Of a DNA stretch of 64,000 bases, positions 30,463-39,599 are shown in pieces. Source of the DNA: Microbacterium dauci (GTDB lineage Bacteria > Actinomycetota > Actinomycetes > Actinomycetales > Microbacteriaceae); assembly GCF_030065535.1 (NCBI RefSeq), contig NZ_JASJND010000007.1, positions 1 through 64,000 of the forward strand, written 5' to 3'. Both the position numbers and the translations under genes were made by a program. Within the stretch, counting starts at the first letter, position 1. Each line of letters starts with the position of its first letter. The notes under the pieces are model-generated. The model had not been told where the DNA came from, did no database searches, and saw only the letters and a program-made list of their open reading frames with translations.

Positions 30463-31260
30463 GTGAGCGATTCGCAGACGACTGAGACGGGCACAGTTGG
30501 AGCGATCGACCGCGCGGTGCGAATCCTCGATGAGCTCTCGACAGCCCCAGCCGGGCTCGATCTGGCAACGATCGCCCAGGCTGTGGGAATGAGTCCCTCC
30601 GGAGCTCACCGGGCGCTTAAGTCGCTCGTCATCGGGGGGCTCGTATCGCAACGAGAACGTCGTGGTGACTACTTCCTTGGACCGAAGATTCTGATCTGGT
30701 CGCAGCAGATGCGCGACGAGACCGCGCTGGCGTCCATCTCGATGCCCGTTCTCCAGCAGCTCAATGAAGAGACCCGAGAGAGCGTCTACCTTTCGGTCGT
30801 ACGCGACCAGCGAATATGGAACATCTGCGTACTGCGGGGTCGGGGCGAGATCGTGGTGCAGACCCGGCCCGGAGCGGAGCAGCTCTTCCATTCGACCGGG
30901 CGAGGCAAGCTCTTCCTCGCATACGCCGATCGGGCGGTCGCCAAGCGAATCATCGCCGCCACTGGGCTTCCGGCTGTCGGCCCGGCGACGATCACAGTCG
31001 AGAGTGACCTGTGGGTCGAGGTTGATCGGGCTCGCGCGCAGGGATATGCCACGAGTCGCGAGGAGAGCTTTGCTGGAGGAGCTGGGGTCGCATTCCCTAT
31101 TCTCGACCAGTCGGGTTCGTTGATGGCGACAGTCGGGGCGAGCATTCCGCTCCAGCGCTTCGAGTCGCTCGGCGAGACATACTTCATTGACCAGGTCCGG
31201 GCGGCCGCGGATCGGATTATGGCGTCCTGGGCGCTCGAGAGTGAATCTCCCTTGGCCTGA
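30463..31260 (+). CDS. IclR family transcriptional regulator
   Basis: 265 aa from GTG 30463, 7 nt after an AAAGGAG ribosome site. N-terminal winged helix-turn-helix (AIDRAVRILDELS, then LATIAQAVGMSPSGAHRALK) and a C-terminal IclR effector domain (RVQTRPGAEQLFHSTGRGK region and VAFPILDQSG). IclR proteins usually act on palindromic sites and control catabolic genes; the GCGAAT-N4-ATTCGC sites around the locus are plausible targets. Transcribed in the same direction as the GH genes and placed between them and the GH140-like gene. Confidence 0.9.
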   Translation: MSDSQTTETGTVGAIDRAVRILDELSTAPAGLDLATIAQAVGMSPSGAHRALKSLVIGGLVSQRERRGDYFLGPKILIWSQQMRDETALASISMPVLQQLNEETRESVYLSVVRDQRIWNICVLRGRGEIVVQTRPGAEQLFHSTGRGKLFLAYADRAVAKRIIAATGLPAVGPATITVESDLWVEVDRARAQGYATSREESFAGGAGVAFPILDQSGSLMATVGASIPLQRFESLGETYFIDQVRAAADRIMASWALESESPLA

Positions 31261-31493
31261 GGCCGATCAGTAGCTGCCTCATCCAGCGAGTAACTGCTGT
31301 ATTCAACGCGCGCCCTCCGCGCCCCTCCTGCCGAGCGAGCCGAGCGGCCTCGTCGAGCGATCGATAGCGGGCTGAGTTGCCGCGGCGGTCACGTCGACCA
31401 TGCAAACAACCCGCGCTCGCAACGCGGGCATCCTGGTGGGCTACTCGTGACGATCTTGTGACCGTGCGATCCTCCCAGATAGACTCGCTGCTA

Positions 31494-31509
31494 GCGAATT
31501 ACTATTCGC
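31494..31509. promoter_or_regulatory. Operator-like palindrome upstream of the GH140-like gene
   Basis: GCGAAT-TACT-ATTCGC, a perfect 6+6 palindrome 28 bp before the ATG. It is the third occurrence of the motif; AGAGAATA follows at the same spacing as at 23121. The remaining gap (31261-31493) contains no other visible signal. Confidence 0.7.
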
Positions 31510-31536
31510 GATGAGAGAATAGACAAGGGAGTCGAT

Positions 31537-33855
31537 ATGGTAGTTCATCATCGAGATAGTCGACGCGGGCGGCGTCCGAGCCGCATCGTCGCCGCGATTG
31601 TTGGGATCGCGGTCGGGGTTTCTGGGGTCGTGATCGGCTCAAGCGCGTCGGCTGCTGAGGAAGCGCCTTCGATTCAGTTGTCTGGTGAGACGTGGCGCGC
31701 GATCGAGATCGAACTCACCGCCGAGGGCTCGTACGCGGATCCTTTCGGGGAGGTAGACGTCCTCGCATCCTTCAGCGGTCCTGACGGTCAGGTGGTCGAG
31801 CGTCCTGCTTACTGGGATGGGGGCCGGACATGGAGAGTTAGATTCGCTGCGCCGGCGCCGGGCTCATGGGAGATGACGACCACGTCGAACCGCAGCGACG
31901 CTGGACTAGCGGGTCGCACTGCTTCCATTGATGTGGATGAGTATGCCGGAGATAAGGACATCTACCGACACGGCTTCCTCAAGGTGGCGGACACGGGTAA
32001 GTACTTCACCTACGCCGATGGCACGCCCTTCTTCTACATGGGGGATACCCATTGGCTGATGACTCACGAGCGGTTTGAGACATCCAATGCTCCCGGAGTG
32101 GACTCGCAGTTCAAGTACGTCGTCGACAAGCGCGTAGATCAAGGATTCACGGTCTATCAGTCGGGGGCGATCTGGCAGCCTCACGGTGCGAACGGTGGGG
32201 CGCACGACGGCGCCGACGAAGAAGCCATCGCAAACCTTCGTGACGGGTTTACCGAGGCAGACCTCGCCGGCTTCGCCAACATCGACCGAAAGTATGAGTA
32301 CATCGCAGACAGCGGCCTCGTACATGCCAATGGTCAGATTGCCTGGTTGAGCGATCCTCTCCGATACCCCAACACTTACACCAAGGAGTATCTGACGAAG
32401 CTGACCAAGTACTGGGTCGCCAGATTCGGCGCTTTCCCGGTCATCTGGACGATCGCTCAAGAGATCGACCGCAACTATTACGGTCTGTTCGACTCGACAA
32501 CGATCCAGTCTTGGTACACAGTCGGCGAGACGCTCATGGCAGCCGACAGCTACGATCAGCCGATCATGCCGCATCAGGAGGAGGCTGGGGGCAAGCAGGG
32601 CGCAGATTCGTGGTTCGACGACCAGGCTTTCCACGATGCCTATGGCGCCCAGTGGCAGGGACCTCTCGAGAATATGGCTCTGGCGAAGAGCTTCTGGAAC
32701 GTGTCAAGCACCAAGCCGTCCATTCTCTACGAGCCCGGCTACGACCAGTTCTGGCTCGACTCTCGCAGTGCACTCGGTGCTGGGTACAAGGCCTTCCAGT
32801 ACGGGATGTACGGATTCGGTTACGGAGCCAACGGCGTTTGGAACGACTTGTACTCTGCCCCTGGCGAACCCGCCGACTATGGGACGGACTTCCGTCAGCC
32901 TGAGCTCTACACCTGGTGGTACGACGGTGCAAACCTGGAGACGGCTAATCAGCTGACGCTGCTAAGGGATTTTTACGGGGAACTTCCATGGTGGAAGCTT
33001 CAGCCTCGCTTCGACGACCCCGCGTGGTCGAACTTCACTTCCGACAGCCGAAGCCTGCTCGCCTCGGACGGAAATGATACCTACACCATGTTCTCGTTCA
33101 ATGACAGGGTCGTCACAGGTGCGATACGTGGGATGGATGAAGGCGCTACCTACAGCGCGCGTTGGTTCAACCCGCGCACCGGGGAGTTCACATCAATCGC
33201 GACGGACATCCATGCCGTTGGCGGCTCCTGGGACGCACCCCTCAAGCCTACGATCGAAGACTGGATGCTTCTGGTGCAGAAGAACGCCGAGGTCGAGGAT
33301 ACGACTCGCCCCGAGGTCACCCGAGTGTCACCGACGACGGCAGGGCCATTCAGGGAACTGCATGTGCAGATCGATGCGTCGGATGACCTCGAGCTCGCCA
33401 AGATCGTCGCGAACGTCTACAAGGGGAGCGAACTCGTGAAGAGCACGCAGTCACCTGCATCGGGCACGTCGGGTTCGCATGTTGCTTCGCTTGCTCTGCC
33501 GGACGGCGACTACACGGTCCGCTACAACGCCCATGATGCCGCCGGGAATGTGTCGAACACAGAGAACTTCGCGTTTACGATCGACGCAACTGTGCCGACC
33601 GTCTCTGTGAAGGAAGGGTCATCGTTCACCATCGTTGAGAGCTCCGGATACTCGCTTGTGAGCTTCAAGTTGTACGACAAGGGCAAGATTGACCGCGTCG
33701 AAATCAACGGCATCGTGAAGGACCTCGCCGATAACGCATGGTCCGATGTCAACTTCGTGAGACCTGGAGTATTCGGGGCGGTGCGAGGCGAGAACACCCT
33801 GACTGTCTTTGATATTGCGGGAAACTCGACCACGATCGAGTTCGCACTCCTCTGA
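31537..33855 (+). CDS. Secreted GH140-like (DUF5060/DUF4038) glycosidase
   Basis: 772 aa. Long basic Sec signal peptide with cleavage likely after ASA (about residue 40). A DUF5060 beta domain (about 45-140) is followed by an apiosidase-like DUF4038 barrel (TPFFYMGDTHWLMTHERF, VIWTIAQEID, SILYEPGYDQFW) and C-terminal domains including an Ig-like module (residues about 600-690). Characterised GH140 enzymes cleave apiosidic bonds in rhamnogalacturonan II, so a plant cell-wall substrate is likely here; the exact linkage is unknown. It is the only clearly exported enzyme of the locus. Confidence 0.85.
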   Translation: MVVHHRDSRRGRRPSRIVAAIVGIAVGVSGVVIGSSASAAEEAPSIQLSGETWRAIEIELTAEGSYADPFGEVDVLASFSGPDGQVVERPAYWDGGRTWRVRFAAPAPGSWEMTTTSNRSDAGLAGRTASIDVDEYAGDKDIYRHGFLKVADTGKYFTYADGTPFFYMGDTHWLMTHERFETSNAPGVDSQFKYVVDKRVDQGFTVYQSGAIWQPHGANGGAHDGADEEAIANLRDGFTEADLAGFANIDRKYEYIADSGLVHANGQIAWLSDPLRYPNTYTKEYLTKLTKYWVARFGAFPVIWTIAQEIDRNYYGLFDSTTIQSWYTVGETLMAADSYDQPIMPHQEEAGGKQGADSWFDDQAFHDAYGAQWQGPLENMALAKSFWNVSSTKPSILYEPGYDQFWLDSRSALGAGYKAFQYGMYGFGYGANGVWNDLYSAPGEPADYGTDFRQPELYTWWYDGANLETANQLTLLRDFYGELPWWKLQPRFDDPAWSNFTSDSRSLLASDGNDTYTMFSFNDRVVTGAIRGMDEGATYSARWFNPRTGEFTSIATDIHAVGGSWDAPLKPTIEDWMLLVQKNAEVEDTTRPEVTRVSPTTAGPFRELHVQIDASDDLELAKIVANVYKGSELVKSTQSPASGTSGSHVASLALPDGDYTVRYNAHDAAGNVSNTENFAFTIDATVPTVSVKEGSSFTIVESSGYSLVSFKLYDKGKIDRVEINGIVKDLADNAWSDVNFVRPGVFGAVRGENTLTVFDIAGNSTTIEFALL

Positions 33856-33864
33856 AAGCAAGCT

Positions 33865-33898
33865 GGGGCGGTGGGGCAGAGGACTGCGACACCGCCCC
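33865..33898 (+). terminator. Hairpin after the GH140-like gene
   Basis: Inverted repeat GGGGCGGTG / CACCGCCCC with a 16-nt loop, 10 bp after the stop codon. The rest of the gap to 34148 contains no convincing gene and marks the change from the catabolic half to the mobilisation/defence half of the island. Confidence 0.6.
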
Positions 33899-34148
33899 GG
33901 CCTCCTTTGAGCTGACCGAGGCTCTCGGGCAGGAGAAGGTTCTGGAGCCGACAATTCTCTCGATGCGTCGGCACCGATCCGCCCCTCGCCAGTCCTCTGC
34001 GCGGCGATCAATGCACGCCGTGCGCGGACATCTGCTTCGATCGATCCATAACGCGACGAGACACTGCGGAGGTCATTGGCAGCGGACAGGTCCTTGCGAA
34101 GCTGCTGAATCGGCAGTCGGCGTTACCACGCGTCTTGCAGGTCGTGGT

Positions 34149-35405
34149 CTATGCGACGCCGAAGTCGGGTGAGGCTGCAACTCGGCAGGCGCGAAGCACT
34201 TGTGCAAGCGTTGACAATGCGTCGAAGACTCCCAGTGTCTGTCCGAGGAAGTCGAGGTAGCTCATCCCAGAGGGGTCCGTGTCGCTGACAATGCGGCCGG
34301 TCTGGAGATCGTGGTGCGCCGTGGCATGGCCGATCGCGTTGCGGCGCTTGTTGTTCAGAAGTTCCCCGAGTGACTCCCATCCCGGAACCTGAGCCGCGTA
34401 GGCGATCTTGTGAGCATTTGCGAGCCTGTCGAACTGCGCGAGACTTCGAGCCTGCTTGTTCGCCGGCACACTCTGAGGGTGATCGCTCCCGAAGTCATCA
34501 GGGGTGCCGCGCTTCACTGTGTTTTGCGCGGCGACAAGCGGCCAGATGCATTTGGAGGCAAGCTCGAAACCTTGCTGGTAGAGGTCCCTGACGGTTGAGA
34601 ACTCGTCTCGATAAAGCACAAGGTTCTCGAACTCAGCCTGCTCTGCCGGCCCGACGAACCTGACGAGCAGTCCCATTTCCCAGGACTCGTGCCGTTCGAC
34701 GAAGCGGTTCAATTCGGTGAAGAGGTCTCGTTCTAGCGCAGCCGACTCCTTGCCCCGTGCCCGGAAGGCAACGAGGTGCTCCTCATGGCGATTCATCGCT
34801 GCAGTGTGCTTTCTGGCGAAGCGATCGATGACCGTGGCCGAGCGGTTGCCCGTGGTACCCGCGATCATCGTGGTCACCGTGCCCATCGCCTGGTAGGCGA
34901 CGCTCGTTCGCTGATGCGCCTTGCTCGGCTCCCAGTCGAGTCCGAACTGCTCCTTTGCGATGCGCGTGAACATTTGCGTGTTGCCCTGAAGGTAGTACTG
35001 GAAGAGCATCCGAACCCGAGGCCATAGGAGTCGTCCGGCGTCGAGCGCCTGATGCCTCTCCGTCTCGAACTCCGTGAACACGTGGTCGCCGAGAATCCGT
35101 GCGAGGGTCAACGTCGGAAAGGCGCCGCTCGGAGCGAACGAATCGGCCTCATACAGCGAAGGCACGAACGGGTTGATCGTCACGACACGAGCGCCTGGCA
35201 AGTCCGGTTCGGCGCCGTTCACCACCTCGCATTCGAGATTGATCCTGTGGTTCTCGAGCTCCGTTCCTGACATGGAGCCTCCGATCGGCAAGCGACAGTG
35301 AGGGCACGGAAGGTAGAACCGGGTTCCGATTGTCGGCTCTACCCCGAGCCGTGCGACGAAGACCTCCTCGCAGCCGGGGCACTTCAGGTGGTAGCGGGAG
35401 ATCAT
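34149..35405 (-). CDS. Zinc-ribbon protein with HEPN-type RNxxxH motif
   Basis: 418 aa from ATG 35405 (MISRYHLKCPGC). N-terminal zinc ribbon C9/C12 and C34/C37. A mostly helical body with AFRARGKESAALERDLFTE follows. Near the C-terminus KRRNAIGHA places an RN-x3-H motif at R355-H360, the hallmark of HEPN RNases, in a helix-rich context. No family is recognised. It is divergent from the relaxase gene and within a defence-rich half-island, so an RNA-cleaving abortive-infection protein is a reasonable but untested idea. A much longer frame to 37814 is a shadow of the relaxase gene. Confidence 0.7.
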   Translation of the reverse strand: MISRYHLKCPGCEEVFVARLGVEPTIGTRFYLPCPHCRLPIGGSMSGTELENHRINLECEVVNGAEPDLPGARVVTINPFVPSLYEADSFAPSGAFPTLTLARILGDHVFTEFETERHQALDAGRLLWPRVRMLFQYYLQGNTQMFTRIAKEQFGLDWEPSKAHQRTSVAYQAMGTVTTMIAGTTGNRSATVIDRFARKHTAAMNRHEEHLVAFRARGKESAALERDLFTELNRFVERHESWEMGLLVRFVGPAEQAEFENLVLYRDEFSTVRDLYQQGFELASKCIWPLVAAQNTVKRGTPDDFGSDHPQSVPANKQARSLAQFDRLANAHKIAYAAQVPGWESLGELLNNKRRNAIGHATAHHDLQTGRIVSDTDPSGMSYLDFLGQTLGVFDALSTLAQVLRACRVAASPDFGVA

Positions 35406-35555
35406 GCATTCACGATAGCCAGGCACGCACTGCTCGGGCAGCCCGGTTTCCAGCTCCTCGGGGGCCTTGTCGCTCCAGCGGGCGTCGGGCCGTCGGACGC
35501 GCTGCTTCGGTGGGTATCCGCTCACCTTGTGAGGGGAGTGGCGAAGGCAGGTGCT

Positions 35556-38500
35556 GTGACGGTCTCGATGCGCGTGATGAGCGCGGGCGATGGGTATAAG
35601 TACCTGCTGCGCACCGTCGCCGCCGGGGACGGTGACCGCTCGCTGTCCACGCCGTTGACGCGGTACTACGCGGAGGAGGGCAGCCCGCGGGGTCGGTGGC
35701 TCGGCGCGGGAGTCGCCGCGCTCGGTGGGGTGATCGTGGAGGGCGATCAAGTCTCCGAGTCCCAGCTCCAGCTCCTCGTGGGGCTGGGCCGGAACCCGGT
35801 CACGGGTGACCCTCTGGGCCTTGCCTATCCCGCCTACAAGGCCGTGGCCGAGCGCGTCGCGGAGCGTACCGCCACCCTCGACTCGACGCTCGGGCCGGCC
35901 AGCCGCGCGGGGGCGATCGCGCAGATCGAGGCCGAGGAAGCTGCGCGCGGGACGCGGCGCGCGGTCGCGGGGTATGACTTCACGTTCTCGATCCCGAAGT
36001 CCGCGAGCGTGTTGTGGGCGGTTGCGGATGCGGGGACGCAGGCGTTGATCGCGGATGCGCATCATGCGGCGGTTGCGGAGGTGGTTGCGTTCATGGAGCG
36101 GGAGGTTGCAGCCACCCGCACCGGCGCAACCGCCCGCAACGGCGCCGTCGCACAAGTCGATGTGCGCGGCCTGATCGCTACGGCGTTCGACCACTACGAC
36201 TCCCGCGCGGGCGATCCCCATTTGCACACGCACGTCGTCATCTCGAACAAGGTGCAGACCGTCCTCGATGGCAAATGGCGCTCTCTCGACGGGCGGCCGA
36301 TGCACGCCGCGACCGTCGCGCTCTCGGAGCTGCACGAGGCGGTATTCGCCGACCACCTCACCCGCGCCTTCGGCGTGGACTGGGAGGCGCGGGACATGGG
36401 CCGTGACCGCAACCCAGCGTGGGCGGTGGCGGCGGTGCCGGAGGAGCTGGTGGCTGAGTTCTCCTCCCGATCCCGGCACATCGACGCGGAGAAGAACCGC
36501 CTCATTGCCGAGTACGTTGAAAAGCACAGGCGGCAGCCCTCGACGGCGACGATCATCAAGCTCCGCGCCCAAGCCACCCTGACCACCAGGCCGGAGAAGC
36601 AGGTCCGATCCCTCGCCGACCTCACCGCGGAGTGGCGCGGGCGCGCCGGCCGCCTGCTCGGCACGGATGCGACCTCGTGGGCGCGGGGCGTGACGGCGAA
36701 CGAGACGCCGTTGCTGCTCCGCGCCGACGACATCCCGCTGGACGTGATCGCGGCCCTCGGGCAGTCGGTCGTGGAGGTCGTGGGTGAGAAGCGATCCAGC
36801 TGGCGGCGCTGGAATCTCACGGCCGAGGCGGCTCGGCAGACGATGGGCTACCGGTTCGCGTCCACCGTGGATCGGGAAGCGATCGTCGCTCTCGTCGTGG
36901 ATGCAGCCGAAGCCGCGTCCCTGCGTCTGACTCCGCCGGAGCTCGCGACGAGCCCGGTAACGTTCCGCCGCCCGGACGGCACCAGCGTGTTCCGGCCGAA
37001 GCACTCGACAGTGTTCTCCTCCGAACTCCTGCTCGCTGCCGAAGACCGACTCCTCGACCGCGCCCGCACCACCACCGGGCCGACCGCGCCCCTCGCAATG
37101 GTCGAGCGGATCGCCGGGCGCCAGGATTGGAAGGGGGGCACCCTCGGCGACGACCAGGCCGCCGCGCTGGCGAAGATCGCCGTCTCCGGGCGAATCGTCG
37201 ATGTCCTCGTCGGCCCTGCTGGGGCGGGGAAGACGACCGCGATGTCTGCTCTGCGGCGGGCATGGGAACACGAACACGGACGACGGTCCGTCGTTGGGCT
37301 GGCGCCGTCCGCGGTCGCCGCGCAGGTCCTCGCCGATGACCTCGGCATCCAGACCGAGAACACCGCAAAGTGGTGGCAGAACCACCTCGCCCGCGGCGAG
37401 ACGTTCCGCAAGGGCCAGCTCGTCATCGTGGACGAAGCGTCCCTCGCCGGCACCCTTTCCCTGGACCGCATCACCCACCTCGCCGCCGAAGCGGGGGCGA
37501 AGGTGCTGCTGGTTGGCGATTACGCGCAGCTCCAGTCCGTCGGTGCCGGCGGTGCGTTCTCTCTCCTTGTCCACGACCGCGAGGATGCCCCCGAGCTGGT
37601 CGACGTGCACAGGTTCACCAACGAGTGGGAGAAGACCGCCTCGCTCGGCCTGCGGCATGGTCGCGTCGAGGTCATCGACACCTACCTCGACCACGGCCGC
37701 ATCCAGGGTGGTGAGACGGAGGCGATGGTCGATGCCGCATATGCCGCGTGGCGGGCCGACCGGCAGGCCGGGCGGTCGACGGTGCTGGTCTCCGACTCGA
37801 ACGAATCTGTCCAAGCCCTCAATCAGCGTGCCCGCACGGACCTGATCCTCGACGGCGCAGTGGACGCCCGCCGCGAGGTCGCGTTACACGACGGCACCCG
37901 TGCGGCGGTAGGCGATACCGTCATCACCCGCCGCAACGACCGCCGGCTGCGTGCCGGGCGCGGCTGGGTGCGCAACGGCGACAGGTGGACGGTCGCCGAG
38001 GTCCGCGACGACGGCTCCCTTACCCTCCGCAGAGCCGGCCAGCGATGGGGCGGCTCCGTCGTGATCCCCGCCGACTACGCTGCTGAGCACCTTGACCTCG
38101 GCTACGCCGTCACCTCCTACCGCGCACAAGGCATCACCGTGGACACCTCGCACGTCCTGGTCGACGCGAGCATGACCAGGGAGAACCTGTACGTCGCGCT
38201 CACCCGAGGCCGGGACGCGAACCTCGCATACGTCGCCATCGACAAGCCCGACGACTCCCACCACGGGCCGCATCCCGGCGACAACGCCGAGGCCACTGCC
38301 CGGTCGGTGCTGTACGGGGTGCTCCAGCACGTCGGCGCCGAGCTCTCCACCCACGAGACCATCACCGCCGAACAAGACTCCTGGGCGAACATCGGCCAGC
38401 TCGCCGCCGAATATGAGACCATCGCCGCCGCAGCGCAACGCGACAGGTGGGCGAACCTCGTCCGCACGTCCGGTCTCACCGAGGAGGAAGCCGAGGACAC

Positions 38501-39104
38501 GATCGCCTCCCCTGCGTTCGGGGCTCTAACCGCCGAGCTCCGCCGCGCTGAGGCCAACCACCACGACATCGACACCCTGCTGCCACGGCTCATGCGCGCA
38601 CGAGGGTTCAACGACGCCGACGACATCGCCGCCGTCCTCCACTACCGCGTCTCCCGAGCCGCCGCGAGGCCAGCGGGGTCCGGACGCGTCCGCAAGGCGC
38701 CCCGCCTGATCGCCGGCCTCATCCCCGAAGCAACCGGCACCATGAGCGCCGAGTTCCGGCAGGCGCTCACCGAACGTCGCGACCTCATCGAGACCCGCGC
38801 CGACGCGCTCCTCGATACCGCGCTCACCGAGAAGCAGACCTGGACGAAGGAGCTCGGCGCCCCTCCGAAGGATGCCAAGCCCGCGGCGATCTGGCGGCGC
38901 CTGGCCCGCACCGTCGCCGCCTACCGCGACCGCTACGGCATCACCGATCCCACTCCGCTCGGAACCCCGGCCGAGAACGACGCGGAGAAGATCGACGCCG
39001 CCCGAGCCAAGGCCGCCCTCGACCGGGCACGCAACCTCGCACGGGGAGCAGGGGAGGAGCCGCAGCGTAGGCCGGAACGAGAGCCGGTCCGCCGCGCGCT
39101 GTGA
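35556..39104 (+). CDS. MobF family conjugative relaxase-helicase (TraA/TrwC-like)
   Basis: 1182 aa from GTG 35556 (M-T-V-S-M-R-V-M-S), preceded by GAAGGCAGG. The N-terminal relaxase domain has early Tyr residues (Y14, Y17, Y38, Y39) and the metal-binding three-His motif DPHLHTHVV (H222, H224, H226). The middle is a RecD-like helicase with Walker A GPAGAGKTT near residue 554, QLVIVDEASLAGT and the late AVTSYRAQGITVD motif. The relaxase nicks at oriT and unwinds the strand for transfer. No coupling protein or type IV secretion genes are nearby. Confidence 0.93.
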   Translation: MTVSMRVMSAGDGYKYLLRTVAAGDGDRSLSTPLTRYYAEEGSPRGRWLGAGVAALGGVIVEGDQVSESQLQLLVGLGRNPVTGDPLGLAYPAYKAVAERVAERTATLDSTLGPASRAGAIAQIEAEEAARGTRRAVAGYDFTFSIPKSASVLWAVADAGTQALIADAHHAAVAEVVAFMEREVAATRTGATARNGAVAQVDVRGLIATAFDHYDSRAGDPHLHTHVVISNKVQTVLDGKWRSLDGRPMHAATVALSELHEAVFADHLTRAFGVDWEARDMGRDRNPAWAVAAVPEELVAEFSSRSRHIDAEKNRLIAEYVEKHRRQPSTATIIKLRAQATLTTRPEKQVRSLADLTAEWRGRAGRLLGTDATSWARGVTANETPLLLRADDIPLDVIAALGQSVVEVVGEKRSSWRRWNLTAEAARQTMGYRFASTVDREAIVALVVDAAEAASLRLTPPELATSPVTFRRPDGTSVFRPKHSTVFSSELLLAAEDRLLDRARTTTGPTAPLAMVERIAGRQDWKGGTLGDDQAAALAKIAVSGRIVDVLVGPAGAGKTTAMSALRRAWEHEHGRRSVVGLAPSAVAAQVLADDLGIQTENTAKWWQNHLARGETFRKGQLVIVDEASLAGTLSLDRITHLAAEAGAKVLLVGDYAQLQSVGAGGAFSLLVHDREDAPELVDVHRFTNEWEKTASLGLRHGRVEVIDTYLDHGRIQGGETEAMVDAAYAAWRADRQAGRSTVLVSDSNESVQALNQRARTDLILDGAVDARREVALHDGTRAAVGDTVITRRNDRRLRAGRGWVRNGDRWTVAEVRDDGSLTLRRAGQRWGGSVVIPADYAAEHLDLGYAVTSYRAQGITVDTSHVLVDASMTRENLYVALTRGRDANLAYVAIDKPDDSHHGPHPGDNAEATARSVLYGVLQHVGAELSTHETITAEQDSWANIGQLAAEYETIAAAAQRDRWANLVRTSGLTEEEAEDTIASPAFGALTAELRRAEANHHDIDTLLPRLMRARGFNDADDIAAVLHYRVSRAAARPAGSGRVRKAPRLIAGLIPEATGTMSAEFRQALTERRDLIETRADALLDTALTEKQTWTKELGAPPKDAKPAAIWRRLARTVAAYRDRYGITDPTPLGTPAENDAEKIDAARAKAALDRARNLARGAGEEPQRRPEREPVRRAL

Positions 39105-39256
39105 GCCCGGTGCCCTTCCCGATGTCAGGCCACCGTTCTACAGTGGAGGATGAGGCGGCCTCTATATTGGCGCTGTCGCTCCCCGCGACGGTATGACCAC
39201 CCTGCACGCTACGGGCGGTCCTTTCAGGTTCTTGTCGCCGAACCCCTGGAAGGGCT

Positions 39257-39589
39257 ATGCCCATGTTCCGGCTCATCTGGGCGGCCAGCGTCCGCACCCA
39301 TAGCATCCTTAACTACGCGCCCACGAACCTCCTGATCGCCGCCACCCGCACGCGCCGGGGCCTGCGCTGGGGCATCCCCGCCATGCTCCTCGCGATCCCG
39401 TACTTCCTCGCCGCTTACTGGTGCGTGACCACCATCGAGGCCGGCGGCCCCGGCTGGCTCAACCTCCTCGTGCTGCTGTGCGCGTGGAACACGACCAAGC
39501 TGACCCTCAACGGGCCTATTACGCTGGTCCTGCTGTGTGGTGCTCTGATTCGGGAGTCGAAAGCTAGGCGTCAGGCGATCTCGGTCTGA
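39257..39589 (+). CDS. Small membrane protein associated with mobile elements
   Basis: 110 aa (ATG 39257; ATG 39263 equally possible). Begins MFRLIWAASVRTHSILNYAP and has two or three hydrophobic helices (WGIPAMLLAIPYFLAAYWCV; LNLLVLLCAW; ITLVLLCGAL). Very similar proteins recur next to TraA-type relaxases in actinobacterial elements, often misnamed sulfate permease. Function unknown. Confidence 0.75.
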   Translation: MPMFRLIWAASVRTHSILNYAPTNLLIAATRTRRGLRWGIPAMLLAIPYFLAAYWCVTTIEAGGPGWLNLLVLLCAWNTTKLTLNGPITLVLLCGALIRESKARRQAISV

Positions 39590-39599
39590 CGCACTCTGG

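Noticed and set aside
34149..37814. 1221-aa open frame on the minus strand
   Set aside because: Only its last 418 codons (from 35405) have real protein character; the rest is antisense to the relaxase gene and reads as low-complexity Arg/Asp-rich sequence.
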